A stretch of 33,917 nucleotides of DNA from positions 1 to 33,917 of IMG/VR virus record IMGVR_UViG_3300047273_000109. One strand, written 5' to 3'. Origin of the DNA: a virus. The position numbers and the translations under genes are program-made. This document shows, piece after piece, positions 9,701 through 16,614 of this stretch. The notes beneath the pieces were generated by a model. It was not told the DNA's origin and ran no database searches. It was given only the letters and a program-made list of their open reading frames with translations. Within the stretch, counting starts at the first letter, position 1. Each line of letters opens with the position of its first letter.

Positions 9701-12700
9701 AGCCCCGGAACAGGTAGCCAAGATTCGTGAGGAGGCTAATGCCGTTCACCCGGATGACCCTACCGCTGCCGCCCTATTTGCTGAACAGAAGTTGGCTGAG
9801 ATGGATAGTCGTAAGCAGTCTAAGGTTAACCTGGACGCTCTTACCCGTGACCTTGCAGATTCAGATCGTCGCATTGATGCCAGCAATGGAAACATCAATC
9901 GGATTAACGAGAAAATTAACACCGAACGTCTTAACCTTAAGAGAAACGGGCTGACTGAATCCAAGGTTCTTGTCCAGCTGCTTCACGAACTTGAGACGCA
10001 GAACACGACTCATAACGTCACGATGGCAGAGAACCTGCAACTTCGTGCAGAGCATTCTGAGGCTGCACGACAGGTCGAGAACCCGCTTACATTCCGTAAG
10101 TTTGAAGAACGGACTAGCGCCAACGGAAGCGGTACTATTCGCCAGGTTAAGGAAGGCGTATATATCGACCAAGGCCAGAACAGCCATACGATCTATTTCG
10201 ATACTACTAAGGGCGACCCGTTCACGATGTTCCACGAAACGTGGGAAGCATTATTGCACGATGATGCCGTCCGGCCTATGGCAAAGGAGATGACTACCAT
10301 CCTGTGGGGTGGAGAAGGCACTGGTCAGCGTATCTCCGACCAAGCACGTGACTATTTCTTTACTACGTATTCCAACCATCTTACTGCGCCAGAGAAGGCT
10401 GCATTCGATGCTCAACTTACTGCTGCCAAGAAGCACTTCACCGACACGGGTAGCACCTCGATGCTTGACCGTTACACCCGTGAGACTCTTGCGTGGTGGA
10501 TGGCTACCATTGATGGACAGGCTCGTCCGTCGGCTTATGCCGGTGGCAAGGAAACTCCTGCCGTCAACGTGGGTGTCCGTGGTAAGGGATTAGTTGATTC
10601 CCTAATGCGACTGACACGTGGTGATCGTCGCCTAATGGACATCCTTCAGAACGACAATATCAGAGCCGAGATTGCCGGTCTTATTGACCCTGAAGTTGGA
10701 ATCATTCCTCGCAAGTATGCTGCCAATATGGTACAGCAACTTCAGTCTTCTGGTATGCGTTTTATGGCGCAGGGCGACGGAACCATCCGTGGCTTCTGGA
10801 CTAACAGCCGTAACGAAGTAGTCCGTGACCCTGTCGTGGTTAAGATGTACGAGTCTATCTTGCGTATGACATCTGGCGGTAAAGGCTCTCCTCGCCTTGC
10901 CGATCTGAATGTCACGCAGCTGACCCACACACAACAGGCTAATCTGTTCCTTGCGTCTGGCCTCACTTGGCTTGTTGACCCTAACACTGGAACTCCTATC
11001 CCCGGCTTAAGTCAACCTGGCCCTACTGCTGCGGCTCCTCCTGCCCCAGCCCCGACACCTGTCCCAGTCCCTGCTGGTGGAACCTCGACTCCCACTGGCA
11101 TCCCGAATCCGACCCCGATTCCAGTAATCCCTACTCGTAACGGTCAGCCGATTCCTCCTCCTACTGCTACTCCGACTCCGGGTCAGCCAGTTCCTCCTCC
11201 TGCCCCTGCTCCGACTCCAGCACAGCCAGGTCGTCCTACGGTTCCCACACCTCCCGCGCCGACTACACCTACGGCTCCTCGTCCGGCTCCTCCAATCGCC
11301 CCGGCTCCTGCGGCTCCGACTGCACCCAAGCCTCCTGCTAATCCGTCGCAGATGCCTCATCTGCATCAGGTCACATCTGAACACGCTGACATCATCGTTC
11401 GTGCGTTGCAGGGTGTCGCTGAAGCGGATCGTGGTTTCCAGTGGTCTGTTGATACTGGCGCGAAGGGCAAGCCTACCATTATGTGGGGCAAGCCTACACG
11501 TGCAGAGATTGCAGCCATCGATGGTCTTCGTGGCAAGCTGCCTGACACTATCGTCGATAATCTCGTTCAGGTCTTCAACTCCCTTGCCCTTGCTGGTAGC
11601 GAGCGTCCTGTCTTCCAGGCGAGAGTAGTCCGTGCTGATACGCATCGTCCTTCTACCACGTCTGAACGACGGCTCAAGATTGGTGATGAGTTCCAGTACA
11701 TTGCTGATGAGACATTCGTTCCCCTCCACCTGGAGACGACCATCCAATACATTGGCCCAGATGGAACACTAAGCGCAGCTGAATACGCAAAACTTAATAA
11801 TACAGATAAAGGTCTGTATACACCTACAAACTCGTTTACGATGAAGGTGTTCAATCTTGGCAAGTTGAACCAGAACCTGTCTACGGCACGATCTGAAGGT
11901 CTGCGTATCTATGACAAGGATGGCAATGTGACCGGCTACGTCAAAGACCTCGCTGGCAATGAAATCACCGCCAAGCAGTTTGCTGAACTGTTCAAGGATG
12001 ACACGGAGTTCAACACCCTTGCCAACCAGTGGCTCCAGCGATACCTCGACGGAGGCCCGATTGACCCGACATCCATTGAGGTTCCGGGTGGCAAGATTAC
12101 TGAGCCTTCTGCCATCTCGCTTGGCAATGGAGACTTGGCTCTTGGTGAAGGTCGCCTTACTGCCCTTCGTGCCGTGTTCGGTCTTACAACCAGAAATGGT
12201 CGTGTCGTAGTTAACCCCACGAACTTCACTACTCAGGTAACCCGTGGATTCAACTTCCCGTTCCAAAGCATCAAGGTGTCCCATATGGGAACGATGGTTG
12301 ATACTGGCGCTAGATCGTTGATGGCACAACCGGCAGTCACCCGTGGTCAGTTCAATATGGCTCCCGGTGCTTGGGATAAATTGCTTGGTTCAAAGGTCGA
12401 GGCTATGCGTGGTACTGGCAATCTGACGAACGCCTGGACTCACCCGGAGCTGCCTAACTCCCACATCCGTGAGTACAATGGTCGTACTTATGAAATCTTC
12501 GTCGAAGGACAGGAAGTCGTTAACACGGCTAAAACATTCGATGAGGCCGTTGCCCAGTCTAATCAAGTTCGTCTTGAGGCTGAAGCGGGTCTTGAAGCGA
12601 GCCAGTTTGCTGATAGGATTCTTAAGGCAGAGGCAAAGAGACTTGCTGATGCAGCCGCCAAGGATGCCAAAGCAAAAGAACAGGTTGAAAGAAGCCGGAC

Positions 12701-13763
12701 TAAGGCTGAGTCCGATTTGCTCAAGGATGTCCGTAAGGGCAACAAGGAGTGGTTCGATGCCTCTGAAGCCATCAGCAACCGTGAGGCTCAAATCGTCAGA
12801 GAACACGAAATCGCTCAGGCTAAGAGCGACGCTGATTACAAGGCAGCCGTCGAAAAGAATAAACTGGAAGTTGAACGCCTCCAGAACGAACGCACCAGAA
12901 TCAACGAGAAACTGAAGCAGGACATTATCCGTCGTAGCGCCGAAAAGATTAGCGAGGCTGAGAAGGCCAACGTGGAACGCACGGCTGCCGTTGACCGTGA
13001 GTCTGCCCAGCGATCCAAGGATTTGCGTGAAGACATTGAAAGCCGTAGTGCTGACAAGGCCGCAAAGGAAGCAAAGGATAAGGCTAAGATTGCAGTAGAG
13101 GACGCTAACGCACTTGCTGATGCCCTTAACTCCAAAGACCCAGAACTTGACCTGGCTAAGATTATCAACGCCAGTCTCCGGGTTGACCCTAATGGCCTTC
13201 GTGTCACGGCTGTTGATCGTCCGCTAATCGTCCGTCGCATCGGTGGAGGTAAGCCCTTCGTTCCCCGTTCCGCTACTACCGGGACACAGGCTGGCCCTGC
13301 TGTCGATGCCACTACTGGCAATACTCGCGCCGCTGGCATCCTTGGCTCCCCTGAAGTCGCTGCCCAGGTTCCTAACGTCAACAAGTACTTCGACAGACAT
13401 ATGGGTCTGAGCGTCGATCTCCAGAATGCCATCAACAGTGTCTGGAAGACTGAACTTGGTAATCAGTTGGTTGCTTACTACAATGGCGTTAATGCCAAGG
13501 GTAAGGCTATCTACACCTACCACCTATACGGCATCGACGGAACTGAGATGTACCGCACACAGGACTCCCGCGCCGCATACAACGCCCTCCAGATGAATGA
13601 GGAACGTATCCGTAACCCGATGAAGAATGTCCCCGGCACAGTCAGCAAGGAGGCGGTTACCGCTGAACTCTACAAGGCTGTTGGCGGTAAAACTATCATT
13701 AACCAGTACTCGACTTCTGTTGAACGGGAGAAGATGGAGCGAGCCGCCAAGCGATACAAATGA
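6741..13763 (+). CDS. Giant internal virion / DNA-ejection protein (2340 aa) with degenerate metallopeptidase-like segment
   Basis: This is by far the largest gene. Visible layout: helical N-terminal part; hydrophobic Gly/Ala-rich segments near residues 428-443, 730-777 (GGLAAGSYTAATGG, GGLGGLVGAGVLL) and 859-897 that could cross membranes; a coiled coil at about 1008-1123; a segment near 1155-1260 with FHETWEALLHD and later RETLAWW; a ~115-residue proline/alanine/threonine linker at about 1422-1537; a mixed alpha/beta region; a long charged coiled coil at about 1940-2130; and a C-terminal domain. H1165-E1166 followed by W-E instead of x-H looks like an HExxH metallopeptidase that has lost its second histidine. 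T7 gp16 fills the same position (1318 aa) and carries a transglycosylase; I see no clear lytic-transglycosylase motif here. Its last four bases overlap the next gene (ATGA). Confidence 0.6.
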   Translation: MATEPIPGTPTTVTAPVAPAPVIDFTGQPYLYPQEDGSLGGVGSTKPETIPGTPEYEVTSTNDLRQANDYVFTSLNNRKAYTSFESAENLAVFGTATAPDKAEDRNAAAWKLIKHDRPASTHNAGLVYDRIVKFASNKKQLDVKNGEAFPSVYGLNNDEELIQFVTDPKNNIPISIAKELIRETTDTTYFSERRRFGVDIKSKVQKSLLGLDDRYAAGEVVAKGGKPYFDGLTRQAKIAAWKDYAYYKDNQRDVNFINDAASAGMNFIEDGFVAVGGAIDGMLATSPDEYLADAYRTDPAKKAKADEIVKRSTVVLKPVIDAISKSRASGNGRLTMALLNEYTDFDDAANQEVIKALSEMAALRADGAFQPGKRFEKLASFGAGVIESVPTFKHFVADSLDPGSILFLNENLQDKLFSGSSGIGKTVLAPKAIVMAAGGAVVAKFQNNTKYWNEASDEAVLSAIEQYNGNWQNVNTKTGNAVSVAFDAIGLKAAAYAAKTAYGDVRLQEAATATFDPITLSLGGTMIAMKMAGRGGMGAIKFAEISTRGKALAAEGEALATEVRTAGSKANAALADPALTGANSWFNLETISIEGIINEFKAATGRVISESEAVAVLLSGTADDIIKNAPGMRDKITASLTGPEFADLAKRVRDFQSRAAAHAKDVAGLDTAARPISGRFINVAGYGTEKLGTGVRRMGEWMGGGNSERALGKWGLRWILQNQNLPYVQGAIGGLAAGSYTAATGGEFWTGGLGGLVGAGVLLRPQAMMTAGAGLETYGKVVGRLGKAAVGGEYISSTPLNKVANGIRAELSAIPNTADNVARRASLEGQLRMTEWMVESGWESAARSGFRVMIDDVIQGGSTGAAFAWANDRQTAGTGFGVGAAFGMVTRSAVAIGADFKEVSGLKSIASEESVRGKQVWGDVIAIDRGLDAHQSARLRTWLEGGKTWAEQTERADSYRRAYMATNGRIQLTNPSEMAAMSLTTHLAPEQVAKIREEANAVHPDDPTAAALFAEQKLAEMDSRKQSKVNLDALTRDLADSDRRIDASNGNINRINEKINTERLNLKRNGLTESKVLVQLLHELETQNTTHNVTMAENLQLRAEHSEAARQVENPLTFRKFEERTSANGSGTIRQVKEGVYIDQGQNSHTIYFDTTKGDPFTMFHETWEALLHDDAVRPMAKEMTTILWGGEGTGQRISDQARDYFFTTYSNHLTAPEKAAFDAQLTAAKKHFTDTGSTSMLDRYTRETLAWWMATIDGQARPSAYAGGKETPAVNVGVRGKGLVDSLMRLTRGDRRLMDILQNDNIRAEIAGLIDPEVGIIPRKYAANMVQQLQSSGMRFMAQGDGTIRGFWTNSRNEVVRDPVVVKMYESILRMTSGGKGSPRLADLNVTQLTHTQQANLFLASGLTWLVDPNTGTPIPGLSQPGPTAAAPPAPAPTPVPVPAGGTSTPTGIPNPTPIPVIPTRNGQPIPPPTATPTPGQPVPPPAPAPTPAQPGRPTVPTPPAPTTPTAPRPAPPIAPAPAAPTAPKPPANPSQMPHLHQVTSEHADIIVRALQGVAEADRGFQWSVDTGAKGKPTIMWGKPTRAEIAAIDGLRGKLPDTIVDNLVQVFNSLALAGSERPVFQARVVRADTHRPSTTSERRLKIGDEFQYIADETFVPLHLETTIQYIGPDGTLSAAEYAKLNNTDKGLYTPTNSFTMKVFNLGKLNQNLSTARSEGLRIYDKDGNVTGYVKDLAGNEITAKQFAELFKDDTEFNTLANQWLQRYLDGGPIDPTSIEVPGGKITEPSAISLGNGDLALGEGRLTALRAVFGLTTRNGRVVVNPTNFTTQVTRGFNFPFQSIKVSHMGTMVDTGARSLMAQPAVTRGQFNMAPGAWDKLLGSKVEAMRGTGNLTNAWTHPELPNSHIREYNGRTYEIFVEGQEVVNTAKTFDEAVAQSNQVRLEAEAGLEASQFADRILKAEAKRLADAAAKDAKAKEQVERSRTKAESDLLKDVRKGNKEWFDASEAISNREAQIVREHEIAQAKSDADYKAAVEKNKLEVERLQNERTRINEKLKQDIIRRSAEKISEAEKANVERTAAVDRESAQRSKDLREDIESRSADKAAKEAKDKAKIAVEDANALADALNSKDPELDLAKIINASLRVDPNGLRVTAVDRPLIVRRIGGGKPFVPRSATTGTQAGPAVDATTGNTRAAGILGSPEVAAQVPNVNKYFDRHMGLSVDLQNAINSVWKTELGNQLVAYYNGVNAKGKAIYTYHLYGIDGTEMYRTQDSRAAYNALQMNEERIRNPMKNVPGTVSKEAVTAELYKAVGGKTIINQYSTSVEREKMERAAKRYK

Positions 13764-14467
13764 TTAAGTTCATCCTACCGGCTATCCTGCTTGTGGCTTG
13801 TGCCACTGCCCCTGAGCCTAACCCTAGCCCTGCCCCTGGCGTTGACGATCTAACGAAGGTCGGCGCTAAGATTGATAGGTCTGAGCAACTAGCTGCTGCT
13901 GCCGTTACCGTGGCTATCGAACAGGCTGACAAGCCGGGTATAGTAAAGGCTGAAGGTAAGGTAGCCCTAGCCTACTTAGTGCCAGCGACTGAGCCAGATA
14001 TCGCCCTAGCCCGTGCAAGGGCTTCTGCGGCCTCCCCAGAGGCATACAACAAGCAGATGGCAGAGGCTAAGGACTTGCAGAGTAAGATTGAATCCCTCTG
14101 GGCTAAGGCTGAAGCGGATGCCGTTAAGTCCAAGGCCGACATCCAAGCCCTCAAGGATAGGAATAGTGAACTGCTCAAGGAAGTAGATCGGGTCAAGCAA
14201 GAGGCTTCCCAGAATATCTGGAGTCTAACCGGGGCGTTTCTAGTAGTGGCGGGTGGCCTGGCGTGTGCCTTCGCCTCAGTCCGTATCGGCATCCCAATCA
14301 TCGCCACAGGCATTCTGGCTGGCGCAGTGCCGTTTATTATCGAGAGCGAGTGGTTTGGTTGGATTGTATCTGCCACACTTATTGCAGGGGCAGCACTTGC
14401 GATTTGGTGGCTCTACGACAAAGTTCGTGATTCTGTTAACTCCAATGGCGACGACAAGCAACCCTGA
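13760..14467 (+). CDS. Lipoprotein with coiled coil and C-terminal membrane helices; unimolecular spanin candidate
   Basis: A 235-aa protein with a lipoprotein signal: basic M-I-K, a hydrophobic core, then the lipobox L-V-A-C with Cys14. A Pro-rich linker follows, then a long charged helix with coiled-coil character (about 85-150, containing LKDRNSELLKEVDRVKQ). The C-terminus has three hydrophobic segments (about 155-173, 175-193 and 199-220) before a short polar tail. Outer-membrane lipid anchor plus periplasmic coiled coil plus inner-membrane helices is the layout of u-spanins, which fuse outer and inner membranes at lysis; classical u-spanins have one C-terminal helix, so three is unusual. 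It is adjacent to holin-like genes. It overlaps the preceding gene by four bases (ATGA) and the holin gene by 23. A plain structural membrane protein remains possible. A Gram-negative host is implied if this is right. Confidence 0.5.
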   Translation: MIKFILPAILLVACATAPEPNPSPAPGVDDLTKVGAKIDRSEQLAAAAVTVAIEQADKPGIVKAEGKVALAYLVPATEPDIALARARASAASPEAYNKQMAEAKDLQSKIESLWAKAEADAVKSKADIQALKDRNSELLKEVDRVKQEASQNIWSLTGAFLVVAGGLACAFASVRIGIPIIATGILAGAVPFIIESEWFGWIVSATLIAGAALAIWWLYDKVRDSVNSNGDDKQP

Positions 14468-14804
14468 CGACTATAGCCAACTGGCTAAGGACTCCATCAT
14501 CGCTTCGGCCTTGGGGTCTGCCGGGATGGTCAGTCGCATCCTCTTGTCGCAAGAGCAGTTGACCATTGGCTGGATCGTAAGACGGACACTTGCAGCTGGG
14601 CTGGTGTCAATTCTCGTAGGTTTCGCACTCCAAGACCAAGTCCAATCTATGACTATGCGGTTTGCAGCCATCGGCCTTGCCGGGGCTTCCGCGCCTGAAG
14701 TCCTTGACGCAGCCATCGCATACGCAAAGAAACGTGCGGGGGTGGAAGTAGCCAAAGTCGGCAAGAAGACCAATGCGAAACCTAAACGAAACAAACGAAA
14801 GTAA
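14445..14804 (+). CDS. Holin, LydA / phage holin superfamily III-like
   Basis: A 119-aa protein. Three hydrophobic segments are visible (about 20-35, 47-63 and 70-90: GWIVRRTLAAGLVSILVGFAL, then RFAAIGLAGASAPEVLDA). The C-terminus is very basic (KKTNAKPKRNKRK), as in many holins. The pattern 'W-x-x-R-R/x-L-A-A-G-L-x-S-x-L-V-G-F' followed by 'A-x-x-G-L-A-G-A-x-x-P-E-x-L-D' is what I associate with LydA-type holins. The function would be timed permeabilisation of the inner membrane. The start is the ATG inside the end of the preceding gene (23-nt overlap); a longer upstream frame exists but lies wholly inside that gene. Confidence 0.6.
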   Translation: MATTSNPDDYSQLAKDSIIASALGSAGMVSRILLSQEQLTIGWIVRRTLAAGLVSILVGFALQDQVQSMTMRFAAIGLAGASAPEVLDAAIAYAKKRAGVEVAKVGKKTNAKPKRNKRK

Positions 14805-15090
14805 TCTGCTTTGGGCGGTTGGGTTCATTTTGGCGATCTCCTGTGGCTGTGCCTTGTACTCAGCCTACGTAGTCCAGACGACTCTGGACGCTCTTGGTAA
14901 TAGTAATATGATGGCCCTTATAATCATCGATGGGGGTAAGTCATTTGCCTCCGATGATGCGTCCTTAGAGCGTAATCTTAATAGCGCCACTGCCGCCCTG
15001 CGTATGACAGCCGACGTAGCCTATGCTACCGTAACTGCCTGTCTGATTATGTTTGCCGGTCTTACGATCCGACTTGTGAAGCGGGTGTGA
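14773..15090 (+). CDS. Two-helix membrane protein of the lysis cassette (second holin or antiholin candidate)
   Basis: A 105-aa protein with a polar, Asn-rich N-terminus, a transmembrane helix at about 13-35 (including a CGC motif), a polar middle section with AS-DDASLERNLNSATAAL and a second helix at about 80-100 ending in RLVKRV. It overlaps the holin gene by 32 bases and is the last gene of the rightward structural operon. Lysis cassettes often end with a second small membrane protein acting as pinholin, antiholin or i-spanin; the sequence does not decide between these. It has no recognisable family motif. Confidence 0.5.
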   Translation: MRNLNETNESNLLWAVGFILAISCGCALYSAYVVQTTLDALGNSNMMALIIIDGGKSFASDDASLERNLNSATAALRMTADVAYATVTACLIMFAGLTIRLVKRV

Positions 15091-15112
15091 ACTTGGCTTC
15101 AGGCCGGACGCA

Positions 15113-15140
15113 TTGACACTCACGTCATACACGGTATTAC
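15113..15140 (+). promoter_or_regulatory. Sigma70-type promoter candidate in the convergent intergenic region
   Basis: TTGACA at 15113-15118 is a perfect -35 hexamer. TATTAC at 15135-15140 (4 of 6 to TATAAT) follows after 16 bases. There is no plus-strand protein gene downstream before the convergent minus-strand genes, so any transcript starting near 15147 would be a short non-coding RNA or antisense to the end of the leftward operon. TTGACA also occurs at two other intergenic sites in this window. Confidence 0.4.
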
Positions 15141-15144
15141 TTCT

Positions 15145-15248
15145 ACCAGCGTTAAGAGGTGGTTAGAAGTGTCATCGTTGTGCGTTGCTCATAAGGAAGC
15201 CTCTTAATCGTTAGGACAACCCGTGGCTAACCAGCGGGAAAGTCCGCT
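15145..15248 (+). ncRNA. Candidate structured small RNA between convergent operons
   Basis: No plausible reading frame lies in 15091-15248. The stretch is rich in complementary segments: ACTTCT (15139-15144) with AGAAGT (15165-15170) plus CCA/TGG just inside; TTAAGAGG (15152-15159) in the loop of that hairpin is perfectly complementary to CCTCTTAA (15200-15207), allowing a pseudoknot or an alternative fold; GTTAG (15210-15214) pairs with CTAAC (15227-15231); AGCGG (15233-15237) pairs with CCGCT (15244-15248) followed by a T-rich run. With the promoter-like pair just upstream, this could be a ~100-nt RNA. It could also simply be a two-way transcription terminator. It shows no tRNA features. 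Confidence 0.35.
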
Positions 15249-15524
15249 TTACTTACCTTTGACCTTACGAAGAAAGGCTTCGTCGATCTGGTAGTAGTTC
15301 ATCATCCGCAGCTTGCTGTTCACGACCCTACGAATCTTCACGTACCTTGCTAACTTGCCACGCACCAGACCTGGAAGCAGAATGCCCCACTGACGACGAC
15401 TGCATCCAAGGATGACAAGCCAATCGTTGATGCTCTTGTGTCCAGCAGGGATAGCCTGTTCTCCCTCGTTGCGCCGGATGTACTCAAGGATCTTGTCTGA
15501 TAGGTTGGTCTTTTTTTTGCTCAT
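15249..15524 (-). CDS. Small basic DNA-binding-like protein
   Basis: A 91-aa protein, strongly basic throughout. The N-terminus is MSKKKTNLSDKI; the central part (NDWLVILGCSRRQWGILLPGLVRG, residues about 30-55) looks like a helix-turn-helix with a recognition helix beginning S-R-R-Q. It ends RKVKGK. It is the last gene of the leftward operon and overlaps the preceding Cys-rich gene by 41 bases, which is long but kept by the only good ATG. It could be a small regulator or nucleoid-type protein; I do not recognise a named family. Confidence 0.5.
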   Translation of the reverse strand: MSKKKTNLSDKILEYIRRNEGEQAIPAGHKSINDWLVILGCSRRQWGILLPGLVRGKLARYVKIRRVVNSKLRMMNYYQIDEAFLRKVKGK

Positions 15525-15684
15525 AGTTTTGTAGGAAATATTGGCACTGACCGTTGTGCTTCATTTGGGGGGTTAGCCAGGACTGTAGCAGGTCGTCAGG
15601 CTTGATGGTATAGCGCAGGCAATTGTCCCGGTTAATGCATAGGACATTGCGGATCCAGCCATCGCATTTAGAGATGTCGGTCAT
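15484..15684 (-). CDS. Small cysteine-rich protein, probable zinc binder
   Basis: A 66-aa protein with the pattern C-D-G-W-x3-L-C-x5-C-L-R-Y-T at the N-terminal half and G-Q-C-x-Y-F near the C-terminus, giving four cysteines suited to a zinc site. Similar short 'C...C-x-R-Y-T...QSW...C-x-F' proteins are common in phages as hypothetical genes (from memory). The start at 15684 is set by the ATGA overlap with the preceding small gene; an upstream in-frame ATG exists but has no coupling. The last 41 bases overlap the next gene. Confidence 0.55.
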   Translation of the reverse strand: MTDISKCDGWIRNVLCINRDNCLRYTIKPDDLLQSWLTPQMKHNGQCQYFLQNYEQKKDQPIRQDP

Positions 15685-15839
15685 TTTGCTGGCTCCCACT
15701 TGTTGAGGGAGAGGAGGTACTGCCAGCGTTTCTTGTTTTCCGCTAGGTCGTGCTGGATTCTTTTCTCCTCAGTGGGGGTAAGGCCACGCTTAGGGATGGC
15801 GTTCTTACCGCACTGGCCTCGCTTGCTGGGTGGCTTCAT
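15681..15839 (-). CDS. Small basic hypothetical protein (52 aa)
   Basis: A short frame that fills the otherwise empty gap between two genes. It starts MKPPSKRGQCGKN, is Lys/Arg-rich, continues with LTPTEEKRIQHDLAENKKRW and ends EPAK. Both ends are four-base ATGA overlaps with its neighbours: its ATG overlaps the TGA of the coiled-coil gene, and its own TGA overlaps the ATG of the Cys-rich gene. This double coupling is strong evidence that it is a real gene despite its length. Helical, probably nucleic-acid or protein binding; no family recognised. Confidence 0.65.
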   Translation of the reverse strand: MKPPSKRGQCGKNAIPKRGLTPTEEKRIQHDLAENKKRWQYLLSLNKWEPAK

Positions 15840-16060
15840 TCTTGCGGAGATTGCGGAGATCTAATGTCCGCATCCTTGCGGAGTTTCTCAAGGTCTTCAA
15901 GGCAACGGAGCCACCGGGCATTATCGCACTCGGCCTCAATGCGCCAGTACTTGACCTGATGCTCCAGCCGCTCGACCTCGGCCTTGAGTCGGGTGACTTC
16001 GGAGAGAGCCAAAACCATCTCTCCCCACTTCTCCGGCTCAACCGGGATGAAGCGGCTCAT
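15836..16060 (-). CDS. Short coiled-coil protein
   Basis: A 74-aa protein. Residues about 18-62 form a continuous heptad pattern (LALSEVTRLKAEVERLEHQVKYW, then LRCLEDLEKLRKD), predicting a coiled-coil dimer or trimer. A short S-P-Q repeat ends the protein. It starts with an ATGA overlap on the upstream HTH gene. A GGAGG-like run lies about 13 bases upstream, but it is part of the upstream coding sequence, so it may be fortuitous. Function unknown; possibly an accessory subunit of a neighbour. Confidence 0.55.
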   Translation of the reverse strand: MSRFIPVEPEKWGEMVLALSEVTRLKAEVERLEHQVKYWRIEAECDNARWLRCLEDLEKLRKDADIRSPQSPQE

Positions 16061-16410
16061 TGGGTCTGCTCCTCCTTTTGAAGACGAATCTTCATATACT
16101 TACAGGCACTGCGAATGCTGGACATACGAAACCCGGTGCGGACTTGCACTTGCTTAATCGTCTCACGGCCTACCAGCGCCTCAAGCACGGCTTGCTTGAC
16201 CGATCCGTAGGCAGGACGGCCTGGCTTGCCTTGAAGGGGTATCTGCTGGCGATAAGCAGCTTGACGGATAGATGTCTCGGCTACACCAGTAGCAATCGAA
16301 GTCTCCTCTAGTGTCCACTTGTTGTCGTACATCTTGAAGGCAGCGTCACGGGCTTTACCCCATCGCTTCTTCCAGATGGAAGGGTCGGTTATATTATATG
16401 TGCGGGTCAT
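16057..16410 (-). CDS. Double helix-turn-helix DNA-binding protein
   Basis: A 117-aa protein. Two HTH units are visible, at about residues 33-58 (TLEETSIATGVAETSIRQAA) and 84-108 (TIKQVQVRTGFRMSSIRSAC), joined by a linker carrying an AT-hook-like GKPGRPAYG. The protein is basic. A second protein further upstream in the operon (17918-18388) also combines a GRP hook with two HTH segments, so they may be distant paralogues. A likely role is transcriptional control of the phage or architectural binding. It starts six bases after the preceding stop with no Shine-Dalgarno sequence, and ends in an ATGA overlap. Confidence 0.6.
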   Translation of the reverse strand: MTRTYNITDPSIWKKRWGKARDAAFKMYDNKWTLEETSIATGVAETSIRQAAYRQQIPLQGKPGRPAYGSVKQAVLEALVGRETIKQVQVRTGFRMSSIRSACKYMKIRLQKEEQTQ

Positions 16411-16416
16411 AGGAAA

Positions 16417-16614
16417 TTATTGGTCACGAATCCCGAATGTGTCGTTACGCACAAACTTGAATTGGTCTGTAGTCATATGCCGGATGATGCCATCGCTGTC
16501 GAGTACGATAGCGTACACATCGTTGGAGAAGGTTCCTCCGTCACGGACATATAGAAGCATCCCGTAGCCGATAGGAGTCTCAACCGGCATAGGATTGCGG
16601 AACTCGTAGATCAT
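16417..16614 (-). CDS. Small beta-rich phage protein
   Basis: A 65-aa protein with alternating hydrophobic residues (GYGMLLYVRDGG, DVYAIVLDSDGIIRH) suggesting a small SH3-like or OB-like barrel. I recall similar 'FRNPxPV..G.GxLLYV.DGG..ENDVxAVVL..GGxIRH' proteins as unannotated genes in many phages; function unknown. Its ATG directly abuts the TAA of the preceding gene. Confidence 0.6.
   Translation of the reverse strand: MIYEFRNPMPVETPIGYGMLLYVRDGGTFSNDVYAIVLDSDGIIRHMTTDQFKFVRNDTFGIRDQ

Noticed and set aside
10230-10262. Active HExxH metallopeptidase in the giant protein
   Set aside because: The site reads H-E-T-W-E, lacking the second zinc-binding histidine, so I describe it only as a degenerate or superficial resemblance.
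12836-13435. Minus-strand frame of 199 codons opposite the coiled-coil part of the giant protein
   Set aside because: Ser/Ala/Leu-rich translation that mirrors the Ala/Glu/Lys codons of the coiled coil; no independent start context or neighbours.
15091-15248. tRNA in the convergent intergenic region
   Set aside because: No seven-base acceptor stem, no GTTCGA-like T-loop and no anticodon arm could be laid out.
16057-16075. Shine-Dalgarno (AAGGAGG) for the coiled-coil gene starting at 16060
   Set aside because: The run lies about 13 bases from the ATG and codes for Lys-Glu-Glu in the upstream gene; the ATGA overlap explains initiation equally well and other starts lack such a run.
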